A DNA stretch of 64,000 nt from Neobacillus mesonae (GCA_023715865.1 JAMBOW010000001.1:1302001-1366000), one strand, 5' to 3'. Shown: positions 17,567 to 26,602, numbered from the stretch's first letter. Notes: generated from the letters alone by a model not told the origin. Made by a program: numbers and translations.

Positions 17567-17964
17567 GCTTTATTTCCTCCTATATGCTCATCCGGGGTTC
17601 TGTCAAACAGCCCTTTTCGGCGTGTATCCTTCGGAAAAAGCTCCTGCTTTGCAATCGCAATCGTATTATCGGATGAGAGCTGATCCAGCTTATACTGTTC
17701 GCTCAAATTATATGGATGAAACCACTTTTTCCTAACCATTAAGTCTGTTATCTCCTGATGCAATGCGAGACCTTCATGGAGCTGTTTTTTTAGCAGCTCT
17801 CTTGCATCACCACTTACGGTCTCGGTTAAAGCTATTGCCGTATTTCTTACGCCCTCTTTTACTCTAATTAAAAAATCTGTGGCAAAAGTCATATCAGCCA
17901 ACTCAGGCATATTTAAAGCGTTTTTAGGATCAACATAGTCCATTTTAATGTTGTCTTTCGTCAA
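17563..17964 (-). CDS. yraF: Spore coat protein, CotF family (YraF-like)
   Basis: A 133-residue coat-F protein. [23 protein letters not shown] and [21 protein letters not shown] are the paired helices, and KKWFHPYN is the family tail. A polar C-terminal extension of about 40 residues (rich in Asp, Lys and Arg) follows, absent from YraD. The start is TTG 17964, with GGAGGTGA 6 bases upstream, overlapping the yraG stop as TTGA. It partners with YraG upstream as YraD does with YraE. Confidence 0.87.
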   Translation of the reverse strand: MTKDNIKMDYVDPKNALNMPELADMTFATDFLIRVKEGVRNTAIALTETVSGDARELLKKQLHEGLALHQEITDLMVRKKWFHPYNLSEQYKLDQLSSDNTIAIAKQELFPKDTRRKGLFDRTPDEHIGGNKA

Positions 17965-18236
17965 CCTTTTTCACCTCCATTTAGGATCGAAGTCGGTCTG
18001 AATTCTGGGATTTCCGTCTGGAACGGAGCTCTGGTATATATTGTTTTCAAATCTTCTAAGCCTTTCATGGTTTGAACGACGTCCTTTTGCATGAGATCCT
18101 TTAATTCCTGATCAAAGACCAGACCCTGCATCAATTTTGATTTAGCTAAATTTAAAGTTTTTAAGTTCATCATTTCATGAAGATCGGCTGCCTCATGATC
18201 TGCGAGACTTTCTGTATGAATGTTTATAACGATCAC
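17961..18236 (-). CDS. yraG: Spore coat-associated small protein (YraG-like)
   Basis: A protein of up to 91 residues, first gene of the spore cluster. [22 protein letters not shown] and [22 protein letters not shown] are helices like those of YraE. The start is uncertain: GTG 18236 is itself part of a near-perfect anti-16S match (AGGGGGTGATC), with a weaker GGTGA 8 bases upstream. A rarer start a few codons inside is possible. The cluster promoter must lie in 18237-18384; I could not assign a sporulation sigma factor with confidence. Confidence 0.8.
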   Translation of the reverse strand: MIVINIHTESLADHEAADLHEMMNLKTLNLAKSKLMQGLVFDQELKDLMQKDVVQTMKGLEDLKTIYTRAPFQTEIPEFRPTSILNGGEKG

Positions 18237-18384
18237 CCCCTGTATTCACCATTTAAGTTGTCCGAATTCTTCATTTTTACACACGAAATGACTGTTCATT
18301 TATTCTGAACTTCTGAAATCGTGAGTTCTTTTTAAACGGACGGGTATAAAAAATTATCACATCCGTTAAAAAGGAGCTGCTTCA

Positions 18385-18843
18385 ATGAAAAATTTTGATT
18401 ATGATTTGGATTATTCCAATTTAGACCTCAGAAAACATCCCGAGCTCTACACTGTTGGCCGCGGAGAACAAGGTGTGCTTCTTGTCGAACCTTATAAAAG
18501 CGAAATACTGCCGCATTGGCGCTTTAAAACGCCTGAAATAGCAAAAGAATCCTCACAAAAAATATATGAGCTGTTTCTTCAATATAAGGAGAAGGAAGAT
18601 TTTGTCGGAATGGATATGGCGCGTAAATTTTTGCAAATGGGTTATACTCGAGCTCGAAGATATGCAAACCATAAAGGGGGCAGAAAGTATTCCAAGGAAG
18701 ATGGCTCCGTGCTTCCCTATCAAAATGATCAGGTAAAAGCAAAGGCAGCAGCTATTTTTAAATCACAATGGGAAATTGCCAAGACGGATCCAGATTATGT
18801 GAACATGAAAAATGCCCATCGAGAGAAATATGAAGATAGTTAA
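18385..18843 (+). CDS. DUF4385 family protein
   Basis: A 152-residue soluble protein that matches my memory of the DUF4385 family, including the N-terminal segments FDYDLDYSNLDLRKHPELY and GRGEQGVLLVEPYKSEI, then LPHWRFKTPEIA. The biochemical function is unknown. AAGGAG lies 8 bases before the ATG. Its leader holds an inverted repeat (TTTTTAAACGGA around 18329-18340, TCCGTTAAAAA around 18363-18373) and a GGGTAT box at 18342, which could be the -10 of a general-stress (sigma-B-like) promoter; the matching -35 is weak. It is divergent from the spore coat cluster. Confidence 0.8.
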   Translation: MKNFDYDLDYSNLDLRKHPELYTVGRGEQGVLLVEPYKSEILPHWRFKTPEIAKESSQKIYELFLQYKEKEDFVGMDMARKFLQMGYTRARRYANHKGGRKYSKEDGSVLPYQNDQVKAKAAAIFKSQWEIAKTDPDYVNMKNAHREKYEDS

Positions 18844-18850
18844 GAGTAAA

Positions 18851-18884
18851 AAACCCAGTCATCCAAAATAGGTTGACTGGGTTT
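18851..18884 (+). terminator. Terminator of the DUF4385 gene
   Basis: AAACCCAGTCA and TGACTGGGTTT form an 11-bp stem with a 12-base loop right after the stop codon. Confidence 0.8.
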
Positions 18885-19095
18885 CGCATCCAAATTAAAG
18901 TAAAACATGACCTTAGCTTCAAAATGAGCATAGTGTGAGCAGATTTTCAGGATATTAAAATACCTTTATGAAAAAGTTAATAAGAAGTTCACAATTTATT
19001 GAATTAATTATTAAATATTTTACAAACAAACATTTTAGAGCGAAAAATTGTTATGCTGTATACATACTAATTTAATAATAGAAGTGAGTGGAACT

Positions 19096-20025
19096 ATGAG
19101 TACAATTAATAACAGTTCAGGACCAAAGGCAGCAGCGGAAGTTCAATCCTTGCCGCAGGTCTTCTTCGCAACCATTAAGACCGGAATTATAAAATCAAAT
19201 CTTATTGCGATGTTTGCAGGGTTAAGCATGGCAATGTATGTATTTGATGTATCCTTTATCGATAATCTAGGCAAGATCATCCTAGCCATTATCGGATCTT
19301 CGCTCGTTATCGGATCTGCGGGCACGTTTAACAACCTGTACGACCGTGATATTGACGCGATTATGCAGCGTACGAAGAATCGCCCAACCGTTACAGGTAA
19401 AGTGGACACCAAATCAGGCTTGATTCTTGGTTTCCTTATGAGTGCATTGGGAGTTCTTCTGCTGTACTTCAGCTCACCGCTGGCAGCCTTTTTTGGATTT
19501 CTTGGATTATTCCTTTACGTCGTGCCTTATACAATGTGGACCAAACGTTCGACAATCTATAATACTGAGGTAGGCAGCCTTTCCGGCGCTGTTCCTCCAC
19601 TTATTGGATGGTCCGTCATCTCAAGTGAGCTGGGACACTTTGAAATCTGGGCATTGTTTATTACAATGCTGCTTTGGCAAATGCCCCATTTTTATGCGAT
19701 TGCCATCCGCCGCTTAGATGAATACAAAGCAGCAAAAGTACCTATGCTTCCTGTTGTAAAAGGAGTCAAACGTACCTATCTGCAAACGAATTTTTATCTT
19801 ATCCTGCTTACTGCTTCAAGTGTTCTGTTTTGGCCGTTCAATCCGTATATCGCCATCCTGGCTTTTGTACTAAGCCTTGCTTGGCTGATCTTCAGCTTAA
19901 TAAGCTACCGGAAATCCGACATCGTCGGATGGGCAAAAAGAATGTTCATTTTCTCCTTGAATCATATGACTCTCCTCTTTGTGATTGTGATCATTTTCTC
20001 CCTGATCGCTCAAATGGTGAGATAA
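19096..20025 (+). CDS. ctaB: Heme O synthase (protoheme IX farnesyltransferase)
   Basis: A 309-residue UbiA-type prenyltransferase that transfers farnesyl from farnesyl diphosphate to heme B, making heme O for terminal oxidases. The first Asp-rich motif is NNLYDRDIDAIMQRTKNRP; the second conserved loop is LLWQMPHFYAIAIRRLDEYKAAKVPMLP (overall about nine membrane spans). The start is ATG 19096; a longer TTG start at 19048 adds unrelated residues. The ribosome site is poor (GTGAGTGGA). The gene stands alone, away from the usual ctaA and cta oxidase genes, so it may be a second copy or a dispersed one. Confidence 0.93.
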   Translation: MSTINNSSGPKAAAEVQSLPQVFFATIKTGIIKSNLIAMFAGLSMAMYVFDVSFIDNLGKIILAIIGSSLVIGSAGTFNNLYDRDIDAIMQRTKNRPTVTGKVDTKSGLILGFLMSALGVLLLYFSSPLAAFFGFLGLFLYVVPYTMWTKRSTIYNTEVGSLSGAVPPLIGWSVISSELGHFEIWALFITMLLWQMPHFYAIAIRRLDEYKAAKVPMLPVVKGVKRTYLQTNFYLILLTASSVLFWPFNPYIAILAFVLSLAWLIFSLISYRKSDIVGWAKRMFIFSLNHMTLLFVIVIIFSLIAQMVR

Positions 20026-20040
20026 TACCGTACATGAACC

Positions 20041-20080
20041 AAGCCCTGCTGCTTCTCGTTTCTGAGAAGCAGCAGGGCTT
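20041..20080. terminator. Bidirectional terminator
   Basis: AAGCCCTGCTGCTTCTC and its exact complement form a 17-bp stem with a 6-base loop, followed by TTTTC. It lies between convergent ctaB and the amino acid permease gene. Confidence 0.9.
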
Positions 20081-20103
20081 TTCATTTTCTAGATATTAAA
20101 TTC

Positions 20104-21492
20104 TCATTGCTTTGCTTTCTTCTTAAGCACGAAGTAAATAACGCCTACAATGATGAACCAGACTGGAGTTATAAACAATGCAACTCTTGTATCTTCAGCC
20201 AGTCCCAAAATGACGATAACAAAAGCAAGAAAGGCCAAAATCAAATAATTAGAAAATGGATAGAGCGGCAGCTTGAAATGATTCATTTCAGCTTTATCCG
20301 GGCTTAATTTGCGATATCTCAGGTGACTTATTACGATTACTGCCCATATGAAAATAAAGCAAACCGTTGAAATGCTTGTTATAAGGGTAAATACTCCTTC
20401 CGGCATCACATAGTTGAGGATGACAGCGATCAGAATAACACCGCAAGAGAAGTAAAGTGCATTAGAGGGCACCTTGCTTCGACTTAATTTGCTGAGCGCA
20501 GATGGAGCGTTGTCGTCTTTGGAAAGTGAGTACAGCATACGGCTTGTACTAAAAATAGCACTGTTACAAGCTGAAGCAGCCGAGGTAAGCACTACAAAGT
20601 TAACGACACCCGCAGCTGCGGCAATACCCACCGCTAAGAACACCTGTACAAACGGACTTTCTGTTGGATCAATTGCATTCCATGGATAGATGCTCATAAT
20701 AACCAGCAGTGCTCCAACGTAAAAAATAAGTATACGTATTGGAATATTATTTATCGCTTGGGGTATGACCTTTTTCGGATTTTCCGTTTCACCTGCGGTT
20801 AATCCTACCAGCTCAATACCTACAAAAGCAAAAACAACCATTTGGAAGGATAATAAAAATCCATGCATACCATTCGGGAACATTCCGCTATATTCCCATA
20901 GATTAGAGAAGCTTGATGGGCCTTTGTCCGTTTCAAATCCTTTTACGATCATATAGATTCCGATCACAATAAGGGCCAGTATAGCAATGACCTTAATGAG
21001 CGCAAACCAAAACTCCATTTCTCCAAACAGCTTTACGGTTGCTAAATTCATGATGAGAAGGATGATAAGAGCAATCAATCCAGGCAGCCACTGGGGAATT
21101 TCAGGAAACCAGAATCGTGTATATAAGCCGACCGCTGTCAAATCAGCCATTGCAATAGATATCCAGCAAAACCAATAAGTCCAACCGGTGACAAAAGCAG
21201 CTCCATTCCCCAAATAGTCTCTCACAAAATCCACAAAGGAGTGGTATTCCAAGTTACTTAGTAACAGTTCACCCAGGGCTCGCATAATAAAAAACAAAAT
21301 AATTCCGGTGATGATGTAGGCAAATAAAATCGAAGGACCTGCTAAATGTATGGATTTACCTGCCCCAAGAAACAAACCTGTTCCAATGGCTCCCCCAATC
21401 GCGATCAGCTGCACATGCCTGTTTTTCAGGCCTCTTGTTAGATTTTCTTCCTGTACCATGGGTTCGTCACTCTCTTTCTCTGATGTCAACAT
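20104..21492 (-). CDS. Amino acid permease (APC superfamily, AAT group)
   Basis: A 462-residue, twelve-span transporter. The first span signature is LIAIGGAIGTGLFLGAGKSI, and the loop after span 6 reads FVGIELVGLTAGETENPKKVIPQAI, which is diagnostic of the AAT group (D-serine/D-alanine/glycine, GABA, proline or aromatic permeases). It imports amino acids by proton symport. The start may be ATG 21492 or ATG 21459; neither has a strong ribosome site. Monocistronic. Confidence 0.92.
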   Translation of the reverse strand: MLTSEKESDEPMVQEENLTRGLKNRHVQLIAIGGAIGTGLFLGAGKSIHLAGPSILFAYIITGIILFFIMRALGELLLSNLEYHSFVDFVRDYLGNGAAFVTGWTYWFCWISIAMADLTAVGLYTRFWFPEIPQWLPGLIALIILLIMNLATVKLFGEMEFWFALIKVIAILALIVIGIYMIVKGFETDKGPSSFSNLWEYSGMFPNGMHGFLLSFQMVVFAFVGIELVGLTAGETENPKKVIPQAINNIPIRILIFYVGALLVIMSIYPWNAIDPTESPFVQVFLAVGIAAAAGVVNFVVLTSAASACNSAIFSTSRMLYSLSKDDNAPSALSKLSRSKVPSNALYFSCGVILIAVILNYVMPEGVFTLITSISTVCFIFIWAVIVISHLRYRKLSPDKAEMNHFKLPLYPFSNYLILAFLAFVIVILGLAEDTRVALFITPVWFIIVGVIYFVLKKKAKQ

Positions 21493-21583
21493 TCATTTGA
21501 TAGCTTGTTCTGTTGTTCTATTATAATACTCGCTTCTTTCATACTTTACATCAGTAAATAGAACGATTATATAAAAATGGTGA

Positions 21584-22969
21584 TCAATTTCTTTCAAGCA
21601 TTCTTTCAGCTAAAAAATCTGCAATATGCATAACTTCGATTGGTTTACCATCACCATGCTTCTCAACGCCAAGCTTCATCTGCATATGGCAGCCCGGGTT
21701 ACTGGTGAGTATGTACCTGGCTTCTGTGCGTTTAGCATGCTCCATTTTATGCTTAAGAATTTTACCAGCCATTTCAGGCTGTGTTACATTGTAAATCCCT
21801 GCTGATCCGCAGCACCTGTCAGCTTCTTTCATCTCGATATATTGTATATTGGCTACCTGCTGTATCAATTGTCTAGGAGCATCCGCGTTCTTCATGACGT
21901 TGCGAAGATGACAAGAATCTTGATAGGTAACGGTTGCCCTTTCGGATTTACTTGTTGTGCAATCATGGATAAATTCCGGAAGTCTTCCTTGTAACAGCAG
22001 GGTGCTGACATCTTTAACTCGTGCTGAAAAGTCTGCAGCAGTCTTTCCGTAATCAGGATCTTCTCGGAGCAAGTGCTCATACTCAACAAGTGAAGCTCCG
22101 CAGCCGCCTGCATTGGTTACAATATGCTCTATGCCGGCATCTTCAAAAGCCTTGATATTGGTACGAGCAAGATCTCTGGCCTGCCCCAGCTCTCCGCTAT
22201 GGGCATGGAGCGCGCCGCAGCATACCTGATGATCTGGAATCACGACCTCATAACCTGCCTCTGATAATAATCTAACTGTATTCACATTTGTCTGTGCGAA
22301 CAGTACATCCATAATGCAGCCGCGGAATAAGGCAACGCGGCCAATCATTTCACCCTTAGCAGGATAAAGGCTTCCTAATCGTTCCAGAACCCCTTGTCCT
22401 GAACTGTCCGGCAATATCCGTTCCATCTCTCCTATTTGCTCTGGCAGGAGTCGCAGGGCGCCGCTCCTTCTGACAACCTTATGTAATCCAGATTTCTGAT
22501 ATACTGCAATCGATTTTCCAAGCCATTTCAACCGGGAACGGTGCGGAAATATCCCATTAAAAAATACTTTCCGAAGTCCGTTCACTAGTGGTTTATGCTC
22601 TCTATGATCTTCAATAGCATCTCTTGCCTGCTCAATCAGCCGTCCATATTTGACATCAGCGGGACACGCAGGCTCGCAAGCCCGGCAGCCAAGGCAGTGG
22701 CTCATTTGATCCTGGAAGGATTGATCGGGCTCCATAATACCATCCGCGACTGCTTTCATCAGAGCAATTCTTCCTCTTGGTGACTCTGGTTCAATTCCTG
22801 TTTCTCTAAAGGTAGGACATGCGGGTAAACAAAAGCCGCAGCGCATACAGTTGGTCAATTGATCGTAATCAAGCTTCAGCTGAAGCGACTGAGCCATGGG
22901 GCTTGTAAGCTGTGGAATATTCGGCTTCTTCCCGATTAGACTATTCTGATAGCTCTTCGTTTCAGACAT
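21584..22969 (-). CDS. glcF: Glycolate oxidase iron-sulfur subunit GlcF
   Basis: A 461-residue protein with two 4Fe-4S sites: Cys41/44/47/51 in CMRCGFCLPACP and Cys92/95/98/102 in CLGCRACEPACP. Two CCG domains follow (QVCCGALHAHSGE and DRCCGSAG), typical of GlcF and heterodisulfide reductase-like subunits. It passes electrons from the flavin subunit GlcD to the membrane quinone pool during oxidation of glycolate or lactate. Its start overlaps the end of glcD by 8 bases. B. subtilis counterpart: YsfD. Confidence 0.92.
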   Translation of the reverse strand: MSETKSYQNSLIGKKPNIPQLTSPMAQSLQLKLDYDQLTNCMRCGFCLPACPTFRETGIEPESPRGRIALMKAVADGIMEPDQSFQDQMSHCLGCRACEPACPADVKYGRLIEQARDAIEDHREHKPLVNGLRKVFFNGIFPHRSRLKWLGKSIAVYQKSGLHKVVRRSGALRLLPEQIGEMERILPDSSGQGVLERLGSLYPAKGEMIGRVALFRGCIMDVLFAQTNVNTVRLLSEAGYEVVIPDHQVCCGALHAHSGELGQARDLARTNIKAFEDAGIEHIVTNAGGCGASLVEYEHLLREDPDYGKTAADFSARVKDVSTLLLQGRLPEFIHDCTTSKSERATVTYQDSCHLRNVMKNADAPRQLIQQVANIQYIEMKEADRCCGSAGIYNVTQPEMAGKILKHKMEHAKRTEARYILTSNPGCHMQMKLGVEKHGDGKPIEVMHIADFLAERMLERN

Positions 22970-24377
22970 GGCTGATCACCACCCTTTTCCTCGTTTGTTT
23001 GGCGAACACTTTTCCTGGATTAAGCAGATGATTCGGATCAAATGCCTTCTTGATGCCTAGCATGACTTCCATTCCCGGCTTCCCGACCTTCCATTCCAGA
23101 AATGGAGCTTTCACTAGACCCACTCCATGTTCTCCTGTTATTGTCCCGCCGAGCTCTATTGCCGCATCAAAAATCTCCTCAAATGCTTTCTCCACGCGCT
23201 CCACTTCATCATGATCCCTTGCATCCGTCGTTGCGGTTGGATGGAGATTTCCGTCTCCGGCATGACCAAACGTTGCGATAGATACCTCATACTTATCAGC
23301 TATTTCGTTTATCCGAAGAATCATGTCCGCAATCTTTGAGCGCGGAACGGTTGCGTCCTCCAGTATGGTCGTCGGTCTCAGACGGGCAAGAGCTGTAAAC
23401 GCGCTTCTTCTGGCTGCCAAAAGTCGATCTGCCTGCTCTCGGCTCTCAGCTACCTCCACCCGATCAGCAAGCTCTGCTTCGCAAATTTCCCGAATTTTTT
23501 GAATATCTCGCTCAACCATTTCTGCTTCGCCGTCCTGCTCGATTAACAAAATTGCAGCCATATCCCGCGGAAGATCCAGCTTGGCAAAATCATCGACGAC
23601 TAGAATCGTAGGATTATCCAGCAGCTCCAGTGTAGCAGGGATGATTTTTGCTTCAATGATTCGTGACACCGTTCTGGCTGCACCATAGATATTTTTGTAC
23701 ATAGCCAGCATTGTTTTCTTCACTTTAGGAGGAGGGATTAGCTTAAGCGTTGCTTCTGTAATAATGGCTAAGGTTCCTTCTGATCCAACGAGCAGCTTTG
23801 TCAGATCATAGCCTGCCACATCCTTCATCAGCTTGCCTCCAGTCTGAAGAATATCTCCGTTTGCCAGAACGGCTTTAAGACCGATTACATAATCCTTTGT
23901 TGTCCCATATTTTAGACCCCGCAGGCCGCCTGAGCATTCTGCAATATTTCCTCCAATGGTTGAGATTTTCATGCTGCTCGGATCCGGTGGATAAAACAGA
24001 CCTAAGGATTCAATATGGCTTATGAAATCTGCAGTAATGATACCAGGTTCTACAGTGGCCGTTAGATTCTCAAGGTCCATTTCTAATATCCGGTTCATGC
24101 GATGCATCACCATGACGACTCCGGCTTGCACGGGTACCGTCCCTCCGCACAAATTGGAGCCTGACCCCCGCGTTACTACGGGCACTCCATAATTTGAAAG
24201 AGCTTTCATAATATCTGAAACTTGCTCTGTATTCTCAGGATAAATCACCCCATCAGGTAGGCTTTGGAGCATGGGTGTGCCATCATAGGAATGGGTTATG
24301 AGCGCCTCCTGATCATCTCTAAAATAGGTTTCACCGACGATGTCACGCAGCTTACGAGTCAAATTGGAATCGAGCAT
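22962..24377 (-). CDS. glcD: Glycolate oxidase FAD subunit GlcD
   Basis: A 471-residue FAD-binding (VAO/PCMH) oxidoreductase. Visible: the FAD-binding segment VVTRGSGSNLCGGTVP, STIGGNIAECSGGLRGLKYG, and the C-terminal catalytic portion with HAGDGNLHP and GTITGEHGVG. It oxidises glycolate (possibly D-lactate) to the 2-oxo acid together with GlcF. The start is ATG 24377 with GGGG 8 bases upstream; the ATG at 24404 lies inside the operator. The divergent GntR gene and shared palindrome suggest induction by the substrate. B. subtilis counterpart: YsfC. Confidence 0.92.
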   Translation of the reverse strand: MLDSNLTRKLRDIVGETYFRDDQEALITHSYDGTPMLQSLPDGVIYPENTEQVSDIMKALSNYGVPVVTRGSGSNLCGGTVPVQAGVVMVMHRMNRILEMDLENLTATVEPGIITADFISHIESLGLFYPPDPSSMKISTIGGNIAECSGGLRGLKYGTTKDYVIGLKAVLANGDILQTGGKLMKDVAGYDLTKLLVGSEGTLAIITEATLKLIPPPKVKKTMLAMYKNIYGAARTVSRIIEAKIIPATLELLDNPTILVVDDFAKLDLPRDMAAILLIEQDGEAEMVERDIQKIREICEAELADRVEVAESREQADRLLAARRSAFTALARLRPTTILEDATVPRSKIADMILRINEIADKYEVSIATFGHAGDGNLHPTATTDARDHDEVERVEKAFEEIFDAAIELGGTITGEHGVGLVKAPFLEWKVGKPGMEVMLGIKKAFDPNHLLNPGKVFAKQTRKRVVISHV

Positions 24378-24400
24378 TGACTGTTCCCCTTCCTCTACAC

Positions 24401-24419
24401 TCATCAGGTCATCTGATGA
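24401..24419. promoter_or_regulatory. Shared operator of glcDF and the GntR gene
   Basis: A perfect palindrome, TCATCAG-GTCAT-CTGATGA. It overlaps the -35 of the rightward gntR promoter (ATGACT 24416-24421, 18-base spacer, TATAAT 24440-24445). It also lies just downstream of the leftward glcD promoter (TAGACA 24455-24460, 18-base spacer, TATAAT 24431-24436). One bound dimer could block both promoters. Confidence 0.7.
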
Positions 24420-24510
24420 CTTTTGCCAGTATTATATGCTATAATTTTTTACATTGTCTAGTGCCATTGTTAAAATCATCCACAATCTATCCCTTCTGGA
24501 GGAACATACG

Positions 24511-25206
24511 ATGATGAGAATCACCCCCCTTAGAGGAAGTGAACAGGTCGCTAATCTTATTTTAGATAAAATCCAGCATGAAGAATGGCTTCCCGGCCAT
24601 CGTCTCCCTTCTGTCGTTGAATTGTCCCAAACCCTCGGGGTTGGACGTTCAACAATCCGTGAGGCTGTAAGCGCGCTCAAAGCGACAGGATGGCTCGATG
24701 TACGTCACGGCGGAGGTACTTTTGTCTCAAAGCAGCTTCCAATAGATTCTGCAACAAATGCTGTGTTTCAAGGAGCAGAATCGCTAATTGAACTGCTGGA
24801 AGTACGTATGGCATTGGAAATAAAATCCGCTTCGCTTGCTGCGGAGAAACGGAACAATGAAGATCTCCGAAAGCTCAGACATATCCTTGCCGAAATGGAA
24901 CATGGTCATCATCATGGGGACACGGCTGAAAGTGAACGAGCTGATGTTCAGTTTCACATGGCGATAACAGCTGCCTCCGGAAACTCCCTTTTGGTTCAAT
25001 TGATGGAATCACTCACCGGCCGCTTTACAGATACCATCGGCAAGTCACGTGAGCTATGGTTTTATAGTGAAAAAGCAACCTCCTCTCGATTGTTAGATGA
25101 GCATCATAAAATATATCAAGCGATTGAGCAGCAAGACAAACTGCTTTCTGAGAGGCTCATGACCGACCATTTATCGAAAGTTGAGCACGTGCTTGCCAAA
25201 AAGTAA
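24511..25206 (+). CDS. GntR family regulator, FadR/FCD subfamily (likely glycolate or lactate responsive)
   Basis: A 231-residue repressor. The winged helix is N-terminal (LPSVVELSQTLGVGRSTIREAVSAL, then GWLDVRHGGGTFVS). The FCD ligand domain follows, with metal-binding histidines in VQFHMAITAASGN and LDEHHKIYQAI. LldR, GlcC and PdhR, which respond to lactate, glycolate or pyruvate, belong to this subfamily. The start is ATG 24511, with GGAGG 7 bases before it; the longer reading to 24454 crosses the promoter. Divergence from glcDF and the shared palindrome make glcDF the likely target. Confidence 0.9.
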   Translation: MMRITPLRGSEQVANLILDKIQHEEWLPGHRLPSVVELSQTLGVGRSTIREAVSALKATGWLDVRHGGGTFVSKQLPIDSATNAVFQGAESLIELLEVRMALEIKSASLAAEKRNNEDLRKLRHILAEMEHGHHHGDTAESERADVQFHMAITAASGNSLLVQLMESLTGRFTDTIGKSRELWFYSEKATSSRLLDEHHKIYQAIEQQDKLLSERLMTDHLSKVEHVLAKK

Positions 25207-25301
25207 TTTGTATTTGCTGTTCATGCATAACCAACCCTCTCTTATGGAAAACTTCTGAAGTGCGAATAACAGCATGAATTCATATTTGGGAGGTGACATT
25301 T

Positions 25302-25529
25302 ATGGCTAAACCGGATAACCGTAAGGACAACGTAGAACGCCTGCAAAATGCGGTCCAGAACACAATCGAGAATTTCCGTGAGGCGGAAGGGTATCTCGAG
25401 GAGTTCGGAGATGAAATCCCTGCACAGGAAAAAGCGCAGATTGAAGAGAAAAACGAACGCCGTAAACACAGCATTTCCGGATTTCGTGAAGAAATCAAAG
25501 ACGAATCAAGACATCAGCAAAACTCATAA
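25302..25529 (+). CDS. tlp: Small acid-soluble spore protein Tlp
   Basis: A 75-residue hydrophilic protein that fits the thioredoxin-like Tlp family of Bacillus spores: KPDNRKDNVERLQNAVQNTI, ENFREAEGYLEE, then ISGFREEIKDE. Tlp is made in the forespore late in sporulation and is part of the minor soluble protein pool. The start is ATG 25302, with GGGAGGTG upstream; the GTG at 25293 is part of the ribosome site itself. The next small gene lies 42 bases downstream and may be cotranscribed. Confidence 0.92.
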   Translation: MAKPDNRKDNVERLQNAVQNTIENFREAEGYLEEFGDEIPAQEKAQIEEKNERRKHSISGFREEIKDESRHQQNS

Positions 25530-25571
25530 TCTTGAGATAACACCACCTTGATTTCACAGGAGGTTAGGACG

Positions 25572-25760
25572 ATGACAAGTCAGGATCCGCAAGAACTGCT
25601 ACAACAGAAACATAAGCTGGATGAGCAAAAAAAGCAGTTTTCTAATTTTGCACGCAGTGTATCCGGCCATGGCGAATTAGAAGCAGGTCAGGAATTCAGC
25701 CATGATCGTATGGATGACGATCAAAACCGTATGAAATCTGTTGAAAACAAACGTGCGTAA
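25572..25760 (+). CDS. Small hydrophilic protein, probably spore-associated
   Basis: A 62-residue, highly charged protein rich in Gln, Asp and Lys, without hydrophobic segments or cysteine. CAGGAGGT lies 7 bases before ATG 25572. I do not recognise a named family. Position directly after tlp with only 42 bases between, shared composition and a common terminator suggest a second spore protein of the same operon, but no motif proves it. Confidence 0.65.
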   Translation: MTSQDPQELLQQKHKLDEQKKQFSNFARSVSGHGELEAGQEFSHDRMDDDQNRMKSVENKRA

Positions 25761-25779
25761 TATCAGTGATAATGATAAA

Positions 25780-25812
25780 AAGGCTGATCCGATCATGGAT
25801 CGGCTTATTTTC
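25780..25812 (+). terminator. Terminator of the tlp unit
   Basis: GCTGATCC and GGATCGGC pair (one G-U) around a 6-base loop, followed by TTATTTTCTT. Confidence 0.7.
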
Positions 25813-25825
25813 TTATACTTAAGTA

Positions 25826-25854
25826 TTGCATTACTAACTATTTTGTAATATATT
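25826..25854 (+). promoter_or_regulatory. Nitroreductase promoter
   Basis: TTGCAT (25826-25831), a 17-base spacer and TATATT (25849-25854). The layout is the same as for the marR promoter at 26603-26631: in both, the first operator begins two bases after the -10 box. Confidence 0.65.
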
Positions 25855-25856
25855 AA

Positions 25857-25898
25857 TTGACGTATCAATTATTGACTAGTCAAATTTTGATCTATCAA
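25857..25898. promoter_or_regulatory. Array of three MarR-type operators
   Basis: Three TTGA-N4-TCAA sites start at 25857, 25872 and 25887, exactly 15 bp apart: TTGACGTATCAA, TTGACTAGTCAA, TTGATCTATCAA. They cover the start point and early leader of the nitroreductase gene. A single copy lies at the same place in front of the neighbouring marR gene, so that MarR protein is the likely binder. Confidence 0.75.
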
Positions 25899-25930
25899 TT
25901 ATTATTGTAATAAAGGGAGTGTATTTCACC

Positions 25931-26569
25931 ATGAGTAAATATCAAACTACGAATGATTTTAATGAAATTGTATATGGTCGCCGTTCAATCAAAATGTACG
26001 ACCCTACCGTTAAGATCAGCCATGAAGAAATGACAGAAATTTTAGAACAGGCCGTTAAAGCACCTTCATCAATTAATATGCAGCCTTGGCGTTTTCTGGT
26101 GATCGAGAGTGAAGAAGCTAAAGCAGCCCTTGCTCCACTAGCAAGATTTAATAAAGATAAAGTATTGTCTTCTTCCGCTGTTATTGCCGTGTTCGCAGAC
26201 AAGAACAATTTTGATTATGCAGAGGAAATTTACGGAAAAGCAGTTGAGCTTGGGTATATGCCGCAAGAAGTAAAGGACATGCAGCTAAATGCATTTAAGC
26301 CAATGTATGAGAATATGTCGGAGGAAGCTATGCGTGACATCGTTATGCTGGATTCCGGTCTTGTGTCTATGCAGCTTATGCTTGTTGCACGTGCATATGG
26401 CTATGATACAAATCCCATCGGCGGATTTGAAAAGGATCAAATTGCGGAAGCATTTGGATTAAATAAAGACCGTTATATTCCGGTTATGCTAATTACGATC
26501 GGTAAAGCCGCAACTGAAGGTTTTACTTCCTACCGACTGCCTGTGGACAAGATTGCTACTTGGAAATAA
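25931..26569 (+). CDS. Nitroreductase family protein
   Basis: A 212-residue FMN-dependent oxidoreductase of the YdgI/YodC type. N-terminal RRSIKMYDP carries the FMN phosphate-binding arginines, APSSINMQPWRFLVI is the second conserved FMN segment, and PIGGFEKDQI is the C-terminal one. Such enzymes reduce quinones or nitroaromatics with NAD(P)H. The start is ATG 25931, with AAGGGAG upstream; a GTG at 25919 overlaps that site. The operator array and the following marR and monooxygenase genes suggest a quinone or electrophile detoxification unit. Confidence 0.9.
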   Translation: MSKYQTTNDFNEIVYGRRSIKMYDPTVKISHEEMTEILEQAVKAPSSINMQPWRFLVIESEEAKAALAPLARFNKDKVLSSSAVIAVFADKNNFDYAEEIYGKAVELGYMPQEVKDMQLNAFKPMYENMSEEAMRDIVMLDSGLVSMQLMLVARAYGYDTNPIGGFEKDQIAEAFGLNKDRYIPVMLITIGKAATEGFTSYRLPVDKIATWK

Positions 26570-26602
26570 TCATTTACTGCAGATGTTAGATGAACACTTA
26601 CC

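Noticed and set aside
25857..25898. CRISPR-like repeat
   Set aside because: Only three 12-base palindromic units with 3-base gaps in a promoter; these are operators.
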